From: Pseudomonas silesiensis
GTDB lineage: Bacteria > Pseudomonadota > Gammaproteobacteria > Pseudomonadales > Pseudomonadaceae
Direction of reading: 5' to 3'
Length of the DNA stretch: 64,000 nt
Assembly: GCF_001661075.1 (NCBI RefSeq)
Contig: NZ_CP014870.1
Location: 248,001-312,000, forward strand
The translations under genes were made by a program, and so were the position numbers. Under the pieces are notes generated by a model, which worked only from the letters and a program-made list of their open reading frames with translations, ran no database searches and was not told the DNA's origin. Numbering within the stretch: position 1 is the first letter of the stretch; every line of letters begins with the position of its first letter. Positions 19,318 through 28,277 of this stretch are shown here, one piece after another.

Positions 19318-19920
19318 ATGCCCGCGCCCTGGCAGCCGTTGCTCGAGTGGTGGTTCGGTACGTTCGAATCCCCCAGCGAAATAGCGGCTGACAAGGGCAG
19401 GTTATGGTTTGGTAAACGCGACAGTCAGGACCTCGAAGCGCGAACGCGTTTCGGGGGCTGGGTCGAGCAGGCACTGGCCGGCGGACTGACCGAGTGGGCG
19501 CAACGCCCCGAAGGTTGGCTGGCCTTGGTGTTGTTGCTCGATCAACTGCCGCGGATGATCTTTCGCGACTCTCCCAACTCCTTTGCCGGCGATCTCAGGG
19601 CTCAAGCGCTGGTGGCGCAAGGCATTGCTGCGGATTTTGATCGGCAGTTGCGGCCTATCGAGCGGGTGTTCATCTACCTGGTGTTCGAGCACTGCGAGAA
19701 TCTGGCGGTGCAAAATGAGGCGGTTTCCCGGTACATCGATCTGGTTGCGCAACAGCCGGAGTCCGATCGGACATTGTTCAACGATTATCTGGACTATGCC
19801 GAGCAGCATCAGCAGGTGATTGCGCGGTTCGGGCGGTTTCCGCACAGGAATGCGGTGTTGGGAAGGGAGAGTACGGCTGAGGAGTTGGCGTTTCTCTCCA
19901 GGCCTGGTTCTCGGTTTTAG
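19318..19920 (+). CDS. DUF924 family protein
   Basis: A 200-residue, tryptophan- and helix-rich cytoplasmic protein of the DUF924 (tetratricopeptide-like) family. The family pattern is visible in PWQPLLEWWFG, LVLLLDQLPRMIFRDSPNSFAGD and the C-terminal FGRFPHRNAVLGRESTAEE. It has no known reaction. It starts 3 nt after the fbp stop, so it shares the fbp transcript. Confidence 0.9.
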   Translation: MPAPWQPLLEWWFGTFESPSEIAADKGRLWFGKRDSQDLEARTRFGGWVEQALAGGLTEWAQRPEGWLALVLLLDQLPRMIFRDSPNSFAGDLRAQALVAQGIAADFDRQLRPIERVFIYLVFEHCENLAVQNEAVSRYIDLVAQQPESDRTLFNDYLDYAEQHQQVIARFGRFPHRNAVLGRESTAEELAFLSRPGSRF

Positions 19921-19939
19921 TTTTCGGTTGCTGCTGATG

Positions 19940-20031
19940 CCGCCTTCGCGGGCAAGCCTCGCTCCTACAGGTTATGCGCGGTATCAAATACTGCACTAGC
20001 CCTGTAGGAGCGAGGCTTGCCCGCGAAGAGG
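19940..20031. repeat. Outward-facing REP pair (GTAGGAGCGAGG type)
   Basis: Units CGCCTTCGCGGGCAAGCCTC...CTACAG (19941-19970) and CTGTAGGAGCGAGGCTTGCC... (20002-20030) point away from each other across a 31-nt spacer. They sit between two convergent genes. Confidence 0.88.
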
Positions 20032-20043
20032 CCGGTTCAGGCA

Positions 20044-21857
20044 CTAAATACGGAAACTGCCCACCAACTGTTTAAGCCGCGCCGCTTGCCGCTCAAGATC
20101 GGCACACGCACGCAAGGTCGACTGCAAATTCTCCACCCCTTCCTGGTTCAGCGTGTTGATCTCGGTAATGTCGACGTTGATCGACTCCACCACGGCCGTC
20201 TGCTCTTCCGTCGCCGTCGCCACCGACTGGTTCATCCCGTCGATCTCGCCGATGCGCGCAGTGACGCTGCCCAGGCGCTCGCCCGCCTGATTGGCGATGC
20301 CGACGCTGTTTTCGCTCTGGCGCTGACTATCGGTCATGATGCTGACTGCTTCCCGGGCGCCGACCTGCAGCTCCTCGATCATCTTCTGCACTTGCTGCGC
20401 CGAATCCTGAGTGCGGTGGGCGAGGTTGCGCACTTCGTCGGCGACCACGGCAAACCCCCGCCCGGCTTCACCCGCACGCGCCGCTTCAATGGCCGCGTTC
20501 AGCGCCAACAGGTTGGTCTGCTGCGAGATGCTGGTGATCACTTCCAGAATCTGCCCGATGTTGACCGTGTTGCTGTTGAGCGTCTCGATATTGCCGCACG
20601 AATCACTGATCTTCGCCGAGAGCTGCTGCATCGCCGCGATGGTTTTATCCACCACTTGCTGGCCGTCCTCGGCCAGGCTGCTGCGGCGACACTGCTGGTG
20701 CGCGAGGCTTGCTGATCGGAGTTGAACATCGACGAGTTCGACGCGGCCACCACCCGCAAGGCGACTTCGTTTACCTGGCCGGTAGCCGAGGCCACTTCCC
20801 GAATCGAGCTGTGGATACGTTCGACAAAGCGGTTGAACGAGGTGCCCAGCGCGCCGAATTCGTCATGGCCATGGATGGTCAGGCGTTTGGTCAGGTCGCC
20901 TTCGCCCTCGGCGATGTCATGCATCGCGCGGCCCATGGTCAACAGCGGCTGCATCAGGAAGCTGATCAACATCCCCAGCAGCGCGATGATGATCACCACC
21001 GCGATCACCATTGCAATGATCGCCGAGGTGCGGAATTCGCTGAGCATCGCGAAGGCGGTTTCCTGGTCCAGTACCAGCGCGACATACCAGTCCGCCGACG
21101 GTACGCCGTTGACGTGGGTGAAGGAGATGAACTGGCGCTTGCCGTCGATCTCGACTTCTTTCATCCCGGGGCTGACTGTCGGCGCGCCGTTCGGGTAGGC
21201 GTCGACCAGGCCCTTGAGCGCCAGTTTGCTGTCCGGGTGGATCAGGATCTTGCCGTCGGCGCTGACGATGAACGCATGGCCGTGACCGCCGAAATTCAGC
21301 GAGTTGATGATGGCGCTGACACTGGACAGATCGATGTCTGCACCGGCAACTCCAATCATCTGGTTCTCATGCTTCACCGGGGTGGCAACGGTAATCACCA
21401 ATTTGCCTGACGAGGCCGCGATGTAGGGTTCGGTCACGACAGTCTGCTGTGCGCTGTTGGCCGCCTTGTACCAGCCACGGGTGCGAGGATCATAGTCCGC
21501 GGCGCGATTGCCGGCCGGAATCGAGAACATCACGCCGTCGGTGCCGCCGAAATAACTCAGCTGGAAGTTGCTCGTATAAGCCGGCAGGTCGATGGCGCGC
21601 TTGAGGTTGGCCTGGTCACTGCCATCCACGGCGATTTGCTGGGACAGCGATTGCAGCAGCTGGATGCGGCTTTCCAGCCAGGTCTGGATATTGCTGGTGG
21701 TCAGGCTGCCGAGTTCCTGCATCGAGGTTTCTGTACTGCTGCGCAGGGTCTGGCGCTGGCGGTAGTCGTTGAACAGGATGAAACAAGCGAATGCAACGGC
21801 CACCACGAGGGCAGCAGCCAACAAAATCTTGTGGCTGAATTTCATGTTTCTGGTCAT
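20044..21857 (-). pseudogene. Broken dCACHE methyl-accepting chemotaxis protein
   Basis: The 5' part (from the ATG at 21857, MTRNMKFSHKILLAAAL) encodes a first membrane helix, a periplasmic double-Cache sensor, a second helix and HAMP. The sensor carries the pattern of amino-acid-binding Cache domains (YDPRTRGWY, then TEPY and VAGADI), as in Pseudomonas PctA-type receptors. After TSSVAAA, near 20680-20690, the frame changes. The 3' part, with the hairpin tip [20 protein letters not shown], is open only in another frame down to the stop at 20044. Aligning with the intact receptor at 47313-49229 shows that about 26 residues of the signalling helix are missing. So a deletion whose length is not a multiple of three inactivated the gene, unless the assembly is wrong. 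Confidence 0.85.
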
Positions 21858-21884
21858 TAAATGATCTACCGCGGAGGGGGCTGG

Positions 21885-21998
21885 TGTAGGAGCGAGCTTG
21901 ATCCGGGCGGCGTTCCGACGAAGAACCTGAGAGCGCCGCGGGGCGTCAGGCTTCAAGCGTTATCGTTCACGTCCATCGCGAGCGAGCTCGCTCCTACA
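21885..21998. repeat. REPIN (GTAGGAGCGAGC type, spacer subfamily A)
   Basis: TGTAGGAGCGAGCTTG at 21885 pairs with the inverse unit ending CTCGCTCCTACA at 21998. The left unit is degraded. The spacer carries AAGAACCTGAGAGCGCCGCG and GCGTTATCGTTCACGTCC, shared with other REPINs here. Confidence 0.85.
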
Positions 21999-22207
21999 TA
22001 TGTCGACTGGCCGGCGCCAAAGATTAGGCGTTTTTCGTCAAAAACGACGAAATATCCAACAGCAAAAGAAAGGGGCTGATTTTGCGCAAATAACCCAGAC
22101 CAATGGCAAAACAAATAGCCGGACGGTCAGGGAACCACATGGGGGTTTTCTCTTCTAAGCTTCTGCTTGGCAGACATGCCATTCCCCTTCGCCCCAGGAG
22201 CCTCACC

Positions 22208-22462
22208 ATGTCGCTGCGTTCCATCGCCCTGATTTCGTTCTGCGTGTTGCTGGCTGCGTGCAGCAAGGTCAATCAGGAAAACTACTCGAAACTGGAGACA
22301 GGCATGCCCAAGGCCGAGGTTGAAACCTTGCTGGGTAAACCCGCCGACTGCTCGGGCGCGCTCGGCATGTCCAGCTGCACCTGGGGCGACAAAAACAGCT
22401 TTATCAGCGTGCAGTACGCCGCTGACAAAGTGCTGATGTTCTCAGGCCAAGGTCTGAAGTAA
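22208..22462 (+). CDS. Small SmpA/OmlA-like lipoprotein
   Basis: An 84-residue lipoprotein. The signal peptide ends in the lipobox LLAAC, so Cys18 would be acylated. The mature part has the SmpA/OmlA/BamE-like pattern NYSKLETGMPKAEVETLLGK, a pair of cysteines (DCSGALGMSSCTWG) likely forming a disulfide, and a beta-hairpin end. It is too short and too divergent to be BamE itself. The ATG at 22208 has AGGAG 8 nt upstream; an in-frame ATG at 22103 lacks this. It is followed after 31 nt by blc, possibly in one transcript. Confidence 0.85.
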   Translation: MSLRSIALISFCVLLAACSKVNQENYSKLETGMPKAEVETLLGKPADCSGALGMSSCTWGDKNSFISVQYAADKVLMFSGQGLK

Positions 22463-22493
22463 TCCGGGGCTGTTCGCCCACGGGAGAAAAACA

Positions 22494-23063
22494 ATGAAGC
22501 GGTTACTGATTTTACTTTTTGCCGGCCTTGTACTGGCCGGCTGCGCCACTTCTGGCGAAGACCCGTTGGCGCCAAAGACCGTCGACAGTGTCAACCTCAA
22601 GCGTTACCAGGGGACCTGGTACGAGCTGGCTCGTCTGCCCATGTATTTCCAGCGCAACTGTGCGCAATCCGAAGCCCGTTACACCCTGAAGCCTGACGGC
22701 AACGTACTGGTGTTTAACCGCTGCCTGACGTCGGACTGGCAATGGGAAGAGGTCAAGGGCACGGCGTATCCGCAGATACCGGGCAAGACCGACAAGCTAT
22801 GGGTCGAATTCGACACCTGGTTCTCGCGTTTGCTGCCAGGTGTAGCGAAGGGGGAATACTGGGTGTTGTACGTCAGCGACGACTACAAGACCGCCATTGT
22901 CGGCGACCCGAGCCGCAAGTATCTGTGGCTGCTGTCACGCACCCCGACGGTCAATGGTCTCGTGCGTGAAGAACTGCTGAGCAAGGCGCGTCAGCAGGGT
23001 TACGACACCACGCGGCTGATCTGGCGCGCGTCGGACGCGCAGATGGCCAAGACCTCGAACTGA
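22494..23063 (+). CDS. blc: Blc-type outer-membrane lipocalin
   Basis: A 189-residue lipoprotein with lipobox LAGC (Cys17) and a bacterial lipocalin fold. The GTW signature is in YQGTWYELARLPMYFQRNC, and the second conserved region is WVLYVSDDYKTAIVGDPSRKYLWLLSR. The family binds lysophospholipids or fatty acids at the outer membrane and is often stress induced. GGAG lies upstream of the ATG. It is convergent with hutF. Confidence 0.93.
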   Translation: MKRLLILLFAGLVLAGCATSGEDPLAPKTVDSVNLKRYQGTWYELARLPMYFQRNCAQSEARYTLKPDGNVLVFNRCLTSDWQWEEVKGTAYPQIPGKTDKLWVEFDTWFSRLLPGVAKGEYWVLYVSDDYKTAIVGDPSRKYLWLLSRTPTVNGLVREELLSKARQQGYDTTRLIWRASDAQMAKTSN

Positions 23064-23080
23064 CGTCTGGCAACAACCCA

Positions 23081-23109
23081 TGTGGGAGCGAGCAAGCTCG
23101 CTCCTACAG
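23081..23109. repeat. Compact REP palindrome between blc and hutF
   Basis: TGTGGGAGCGAGCAAGCTCG followed by CTCCTACAG forms one hairpin in which two REP heads meet without a spacer. Lying between convergent genes, it may also act as a terminator. Confidence 0.75.
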
Positions 23110-23120
23110 GGGGTTTGGCA

Positions 23121-24485
23121 TTAGCCCAAAAGATCGCGCAGGACCCGGGTGAACGCCCGATTGCTTTCTTCTTCGTCGGCATGACGCCCGTCACGCACAA
23201 CCCACTGGCCATTGACCAGCACATCCCGTACCTGGCGATCGCCACCGGCAAACAACCACCGGTTCAATATCCCGTCACCGCTGGCCGTCGCCAGGTACGG
23301 ATCATTGCCATCCAGCACCAGCCAATCGGCCCGCTTGCCAACTTCCAGTGCGCCGATCGGCTGCCCCAGCGCCTGAGCCCCACCATCCAGCGCAGCGTCA
23401 TACAGCGTGCGGCCAACCATTGGCTGGTCCGCGCCATACAACCGGTTGCGCCGCTGATCACGCAGGCGCTGGCCGTATTCCAGCCAACGCAATTCTTCCA
23501 CCACGCTGAGCGACACATGGCTGTCGGAGCCGATGCCCATGCGCCCGCCCTGGGCCAGGAAATCCACCGCCGGGAAAATCCCGTCGCCAAGGTTGGCTTC
23601 GGTGGTCAGGCACAGGCCGGCAATGGCGCGACTCCTGGCCATCAGCGTGACCTCTTCCGGGTTGGCGTGGGTGGCGTGGACCAGGCACCAGCGTTCATCG
23701 ACTTCGGTATTTTCGTACAGCCATTGCAGCGGACGCCGGCCACTCCAGCCCAGGCAGTCATCGACTTCCTTCTGCTGTTCGGCGATATGAATGTGTACCG
23801 GGCATTGCTGGTCGCTGGCTGCCAGCACTTCGCTGATCTGCTGCGGTGTAACTGCCCGCAACGAGTGGAAACACAGACCCAGCGACTGCGCCGGTTGTTG
23901 CGCCAGGATGGGCTGCAAACGCGATTGCAGCTTGAGATAGTTTTCGGTGCTGTTGATAAAGCGCCGCTGGCCGTCGTTCGGGGCCTGGCCGCCGAAACCG
24001 GAATGGCTGTACAGCACGGGCAGCAGCGTCAGGCCGATGCCGGCGGAGCTAGCCGCCTGGCTGACGCGCAGGGCCAGTTCGGCCGGGTCTGCGTAAGGCT
24101 GGCCATTGCTGTCGTGATGCACGTAATGAAATTCCGCGACCGAGGTGTAACCGGCCTTGAGCATTTCGATGTACAGCTGACGGGCGATGACGCCGAGTTG
24201 ATCGGGGCTGATTTTTCCGACGAGGCGATACATCAAATCGCGCCAGGTCCAGAAACTGTCGTTCGGATTGCCCGCCACTTCCGCCAGCCCGGCCATGGCC
24301 CGCTGGAAGGCGTGGGAGTGCAGATTGGGCATTCCCGGCAGCAGCGGACCGCTTAGCCGTTCGGCGCCATCTGCGTGAGAATCGGCCTGGATATGGGTCA
24401 GGATGCCCGCGGCACTGACCTCAAGACGTACATTGTTGGCCCATCCACTAGGCAGCAGCGCGCGTTCGGCAAAGAAGGCGGACAT
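23121..24485 (-). CDS. hutF: Formimidoylglutamate deiminase
   Basis: Hydrolyses N-formimino-L-glutamate to N-formyl-L-glutamate plus ammonia, the fourth step of the five-step histidine pathway. The 454-residue amidohydrolase shows the metal-binding LPGMPNLHSHAFQRAMAG, later histidines in CPVHIHIAEQ and LVHATHA, and the metal aspartate in GIGSDSHVSLS. It is transcribed alone, divergent from hutC, with a HutC operator in the shared 107-nt region. HutG, which completes this branch, is the last gene of the cluster. Confidence 0.96.
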   Translation of the reverse strand: MSAFFAERALLPSGWANNVRLEVSAAGILTHIQADSHADGAERLSGPLLPGMPNLHSHAFQRAMAGLAEVAGNPNDSFWTWRDLMYRLVGKISPDQLGVIARQLYIEMLKAGYTSVAEFHYVHHDSNGQPYADPAELALRVSQAASSAGIGLTLLPVLYSHSGFGGQAPNDGQRRFINSTENYLKLQSRLQPILAQQPAQSLGLCFHSLRAVTPQQISEVLAASDQQCPVHIHIAEQQKEVDDCLGWSGRRPLQWLYENTEVDERWCLVHATHANPEEVTLMARSRAIAGLCLTTEANLGDGIFPAVDFLAQGGRMGIGSDSHVSLSVVEELRWLEYGQRLRDQRRNRLYGADQPMVGRTLYDAALDGGAQALGQPIGALEVGKRADWLVLDGNDPYLATASGDGILNRWLFAGGDRQVRDVLVNGQWVVRDGRHADEEESNRAFTRVLRDLLG

Positions 24486-24511
24486 GGTTCAGCACCCCAT
24501 CGTGTGTTATT

Positions 24512-24521
24512 TGTATATACA
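24512..24521. promoter_or_regulatory. HutC operator between hutF and hutC
   Basis: TGTATATACA fits TGTA-N2-TACA, and the right half repeats as ATATACA directly after. HutC repressors of Pseudomonas bind this type of element. It could control hutF and hutC together. Confidence 0.75.
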
Positions 24522-24592
24522 TATACAGACGTTTGCCTGCCCGGTAAACTCCGGCAAGCTAGCAATCTCTATCAGATGAACAAGGATTAACC

Positions 24593-25354
24593 GTGCCGAC
24601 TCCGCCAGCCACATTGCCGCCAAATGCCACTCTGAGCGCCAATCTGGGCGACAGTCCGGCGCCCTTGTACGCCCGCGTCAAGCAAATGATCACTCAGCAG
24701 ATCGACAGTGGAAACTGGCCGCCGCACTACCGCGTTCCGTCGGAAAGCGAGCTGGTCAGCCAGCTGGGTTTCAGCCGCATGACCATCAATCGCGCCCTGC
24801 GCGAGATGACCGCCGACGGTCTGCTGGTGCGCATGCAAGGCGTCGGGACTTTCGTCGCCGAGCCGAAAAGCCAGTCCGCGCTGTTTGAAGTGCACAACAT
24901 CGCCGACGAGATCGCCTCCCGCGGCCATCGCCACGCCTGCAAAGTGATCATCCTTGAAGAAGAGGCGGCCGGTTCCGAACGGGCCCTGGCGCTGGACATG
25001 CGTGAAGGCCAGAAGGTTTTCCACTCGCTGATCGTGCATTTCGAAAACGATATCCCGGTGCAAATCGAAGACCGTTTCGTCAATGCACTGGTGGCGCCGG
25101 ACTACCTCAAGCAGGACTTCACCCTGCAAACGCCCTACGCCTATCTGAATCAGGTCGCGCCGCTGACCGAAGGCGAGCACGTGGTCGAGGCGATTCTGGC
25201 CGAGCCGTCCGAATGCAAATTGCTGCAGATTGAAAAAGGCGAGCCGTGCCTGCTGATTCGTCGCCGCACCTGGTCCGGCCGTCAGCCGGTGACGGCCGCC
25301 CGTTTGATCCACCCAGGTTCGCGCCATCGTCTGGAAGGGCGCTTTCATAAGTAA
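24593..25354 (+). CDS. hutC: HutC histidine-utilisation repressor
   Basis: GntR/HutC-family repressor released from DNA by urocanate. The 253-residue protein has an N-terminal winged helix (LYARVKQMI, YRVPSESELVSQLGFSRMTI, GLLVRMQGVGTFV) and a C-terminal UTRA ligand domain. It starts with GTG at 24593, preceded by AAGGA at a good distance. The histidine operon proper starts 1.1 kb downstream, and two HutC-type operators flank the gene and its neighbour hutD. Confidence 0.96.
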   Translation: MPTPPATLPPNATLSANLGDSPAPLYARVKQMITQQIDSGNWPPHYRVPSESELVSQLGFSRMTINRALREMTADGLLVRMQGVGTFVAEPKSQSALFEVHNIADEIASRGHRHACKVIILEEEAAGSERALALDMREGQKVFHSLIVHFENDIPVQIEDRFVNALVAPDYLKQDFTLQTPYAYLNQVAPLTEGEHVVEAILAEPSECKLLQIEKGEPCLLIRRRTWSGRQPVTAARLIHPGSRHRLEGRFHK

Positions 25355-25363
25355 GGGGCAAAG

Positions 25364-25933
25364 ATGAGTCAGTTGAAAGTCTTGCGCGCGGCCGATTACC
25401 CGCGCATGCCATGGAAAAACGGCGGCGGCAGCACTGAAGAAATTACCCGTGATGCAGGCGCCGGGCTGGATGGCTTCGGTTGGCGTCTTTCGATTGCCGA
25501 TATCGGCGAGTCGGGCGGCTTCTCGACGTTCGCCGGGTATGAACGTGTGATCACCGTGCTGCAGGGCGAAGGCATGACCTTGTGCGTTGACGGTCAGGAC
25601 ACTCGGCCATTATTACCGCTGGACCCGTTTGCTTTCAGTGGCGAGAGTCAGGTGTCCTGCGCCCTGCTCGGCGGGCCGATCCGCGATTTCAACCTGATTT
25701 ATGCACCGCAGCGTTACAGCGCGCGGTTGCAGTGGCTGGCGGCTGAGCAGCGGTTTTTCAGTTCGGCCGGGACTGTGCTGGTGTTCAGTGTTACCGAAGC
25801 GCTGGAAGTGAAGGTAAGTGACAGCGACGCTCAGTTGGGTCGCCATGATTGCCTGCAGCTCGACGGTAACGCGGGTTTGCTGGACGTCTCCGTGAACGGC
25901 CAATGCTGCGTGATTGAACTGACTGCACGCTGA
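25364..25933 (+). CDS. hutD: HutD family protein
   Basis: A 189-residue cupin-like protein of the HutD family, with family landmarks YPRMPWKNGGGSTEEI, GFGWRLSIADI and ESGGFSTFAGYERVI. Its role is not a known catalytic step; published work on P. fluorescens proposed that it limits the upper level of hut activity. It starts 9 nt after hutC and forms a two-gene unit with it. Confidence 0.93.
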   Translation: MSQLKVLRAADYPRMPWKNGGGSTEEITRDAGAGLDGFGWRLSIADIGESGGFSTFAGYERVITVLQGEGMTLCVDGQDTRPLLPLDPFAFSGESQVSCALLGGPIRDFNLIYAPQRYSARLQWLAAEQRFFSSAGTVLVFSVTEALEVKVSDSDAQLGRHDCLQLDGNAGLLDVSVNGQCCVIELTAR

Positions 25934-25961
25934 TCCACCACCCTGTCGCGGACAAACATGG

Positions 25962-26071
25962 CCCCCTGTAGGAGCGAGCTTGCTCGCGAAGAACCTGAAC
26001 GCACCGCGGGGCATGTGGTTTTACGCGTTATCGTTCACGACCTTCGCGAGCAAGCTCGCTCCTACAGGGGG
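25962..26071. repeat. REPIN (GTAGGAGCGAGC type, spacer subfamily A)
   Basis: CCCCCTGTAGGAGCGAGCTT and its inverse ending CTCCTACAGGGGG enclose a spacer with GAACCTGAACGCACCGCGGG and GCGTTATCGTTCACGACC. It lies just after hutD. Confidence 0.92.
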
Positions 26072-26121
26072 TGATCTTTGCCAGCGATGTCGTTTCCCTC
26101 CCCCAAATCCGTTTCTCACAG

Positions 26122-26138
26122 CGCACCAACTTGTTACC
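26122..26138. promoter_or_regulatory. Possible NtrC half-site upstream of hutU
   Basis: The minus strand reads GGTAACAAGTTGGTGCG, with a full TTGGTGC half and a poor partner, like the site upstream of glnA. It lies about 180 nt upstream of the predicted hutU start. Weak evidence; CbrB sites cannot be told from sequence here. No gene is visible in 26072-26453. Confidence 0.35.
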
Positions 26139-26289
26139 GAACGCCCCAGCGTGGCGCAAAACCATGCTCAAGTAACAGCCTTCACCCTCCCGCAAAAACT
26201 CCCCCGAAAAATTTCATCTTCGTCAGAGCCCTTGATCCAGGCCTCTTTCAGCCCTTTCAAAGCTTTTCTTGAATTCTCATCCAACAAGT

Positions 26290-26305
26290 TGGCCGCTTGA
26301 TTGCA
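26290..26305 (+). promoter_or_regulatory. Sigma-54 promoter of the hutU-hutG operon
   Basis: TGGCCGCTTGATTGCA has TGGC and TTGC with exact -24/-12 spacing. Transcription would start near 26317, inside the adjacent HutC operator. Sigma-54 control through CbrB or NtrC is established for hut in related strains. Confidence 0.75.
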
Positions 26306-26309
26306 TATG

Positions 26310-26323
26310 CTTGTATGTACAAG
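26310..26323. promoter_or_regulatory. HutC operator at the hutU promoter
   Basis: CTTGTATGTACAAG is a 14-bp palindrome apart from its two central bases. It begins 4 nt after the -12 element and covers the predicted start, so bound HutC would block the promoter. Confidence 0.8.
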
Positions 26324-26453
26324 TAAAGACGTATGCGTATGAGTCGATCGAGACTCCCCGCAACGTCCACTGATTCGCTTGTGGCGCTTTGCGCACAGGC
26401 TGGCTTACCCACCGCCAGGGTTGGTTTGGATTGATCGCTGAGGAGTCTTTTTC

Positions 26454-28136
26454 GTGACTGAGAATAAAACTACAAAGTTTCGTGACGTTGAAATCCGCGC
26501 TGCCCGCGGTAACACGCTGACCGCCAAGAGCTGGCTGACTGAAGCGCCGCTGCGGATGTTGATGAACAACCTCGACCCGGAAGTTGCCGAAAACCCTAAG
26601 GAACTGGTGGTTTACGGTGGTATCGGTCGCGCGGCACGTAACTGGGAATGCTACGACAAGATCGTCGAAAGCCTGACCAACCTGAACGACGACGAGACCC
26701 TGCTGGTGCAATCCGGCAAGCCGGTCGGCGTGTTCAAGACCCACAGCAACGCCCCACGCGTGCTGATCGCCAACTCCAACCTGGTGCCACACTGGGCGAG
26801 CTGGGAGCACTTCAACGAACTCGACGCCAAAGGCCTGGCCATGTACGGCCAGATGACTGCCGGCAGCTGGATCTACATCGGCAGCCAAGGCATCGTCCAG
26901 GGCACCTACGAAACCTTCGTCGAAGCCGGTCGCCAGCACTACAACGATGACCTCAAAGGCCGTTGGGTCCTGACCGCAGGCCTCGGCGGCATGGGCGGCG
27001 CTCAACCTCTGGCCGCGACCCTGGCCGGTGCTTGCTCGCTGAACATCGAATGCCAGCAGGTCAGCATCGATTTCCGCCTGAACAGCCGTTACGTCGATGA
27101 ACAAGCCACCGACCTCGACGACGCGCTGGCCCGCATCGCCAAATACACCAAGGAAGGCAAGGCGATTTCCATCGCGCTGCTGGGTAACGCGGCAGAAATC
27201 CTGCCTGAACTGGTCAAGCGCGGCGTGCGCCCGGACATGGTCACCGACCAGACCAGCGCCCACGACCCGCTCAACGGATATCTGCCGGCCGGCTGGACCT
27301 GGGAAGAGTACCGCGCTCGCGCCAAGACCGAGCCCGCCGCTGTCGTCAAAGCCGCCAAGCAATCGATGGCCGTGCACGTTAAAGCGATGCTCGAATTCCA
27401 GAAGATGGGCATTCCGACCTTCGACTACGGCAACAACATCCGTCAGATGGCCCAGGAAGAAGGCGTCGAGAACGCATTCGACTTCCCGGGTTTCGTACCC
27501 GCGTACATCCGTCCGCTGTTCTGCCGCGGCATCGGTCCATTCCGTTGGGCTGCACTGTCGGGCGATCCGCAAGACATCTACAAAACCGACGCCAAAGTAA
27601 AAGAACTGATCCCGGACGACGCCCACCTGCACAACTGGCTGGACATGGCCCGCGAGCGCATCAGCTTCCAGGGTCTGCCGGCACGTATCTGCTGGGTTGG
27701 CCTGGGTCTGCGCGCCAAGCTGGGTCTGGCTTTCAATGAAATGGTGCGCAGCGGTGAATTGTCCGCGCCAATCGTGATTGGTCGCGACCACCTGGACTCC
27801 GGCTCGGTCGCCAGCCCGAACCGCGAAACAGAATCCATGCAGGACGGTTCCGATGCCGTGTCCGACTGGCCACTGCTCAACGCTCTGCTCAATACCGCGA
27901 GCGGCGCTACCTGGGTTTCCCTGCACCACGGCGGCGGCGTCGGCATGGGCTTCTCCCAGCATTCGGGCATGGTAATTGTCTGCGACGGTACTGACGAAGC
28001 GGCCGAGCGTATCGCTCGCGTGCTGCACAACGACCCGGCGACCGGTGTCATGCGTCACGCCGATGCGGGTTATCAGATCGCGATCGACTGCGCCAAGGAA
28101 CAGGGGCTGAACCTGCCGATGATTACCGGCAAATAA
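26454..28136 (+). CDS. hutU: Urocanate hydratase
   Basis: Adds water to urocanate to give imidazolonepropionate using tightly bound NAD as an electrophile. The 560-residue length fits the family. The start region [15 protein letters not shown], the NAD-binding [10 protein letters not shown] and the active-site cysteine in [14 protein letters not shown] are all present. It starts with GTG at 26454, with AGGAG 8 nt upstream, after a 137-nt leader. It is the first gene of a nine-gene plus-strand operon. Confidence 0.98.
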   Translation: MTENKTTKFRDVEIRAARGNTLTAKSWLTEAPLRMLMNNLDPEVAENPKELVVYGGIGRAARNWECYDKIVESLTNLNDDETLLVQSGKPVGVFKTHSNAPRVLIANSNLVPHWASWEHFNELDAKGLAMYGQMTAGSWIYIGSQGIVQGTYETFVEAGRQHYNDDLKGRWVLTAGLGGMGGAQPLAATLAGACSLNIECQQVSIDFRLNSRYVDEQATDLDDALARIAKYTKEGKAISIALLGNAAEILPELVKRGVRPDMVTDQTSAHDPLNGYLPAGWTWEEYRARAKTEPAAVVKAAKQSMAVHVKAMLEFQKMGIPTFDYGNNIRQMAQEEGVENAFDFPGFVPAYIRPLFCRGIGPFRWAALSGDPQDIYKTDAKVKELIPDDAHLHNWLDMARERISFQGLPARICWVGLGLRAKLGLAFNEMVRSGELSAPIVIGRDHLDSGSVASPNRETESMQDGSDAVSDWPLLNALLNTASGATWVSLHHGGGVGMGFSQHSGMVIVCDGTDEAAERIARVLHNDPATGVMRHADAGYQIAIDCAKEQGLNLPMITGK

Positions 28137-28160
28137 ATCAGGCCTTGGCCTGATGCAAAA

Positions 28161-28239
28161 CCTGTAGGAGCGAGGCTTGCCCGCGAAGGCGTCATTTCTG
28201 ACACACCGCGGTTCGCGGGCAAGCCTCGCTCCTACAGGG
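28161..28239. repeat. REPIN within the hut operon
   Basis: CCTGTAGGAGCGAGGCTTGC and its inverse GCAAGCCTCGCTCCTACAGG, with a 25-30 nt spacer. It lies between hutU and the permease gene and could modulate mRNA stability there. Confidence 0.9.
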
Positions 28240-28277
28240 ATCACCAACACCGACAAACAATCCACAGAGGTTGAACA

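Noticed and set aside
20538..20760. Programmed frameshift in the chemoreceptor gene
   Set aside because: Not only the frame changes: a conserved helix segment is missing, which a ribosomal shift would not explain.
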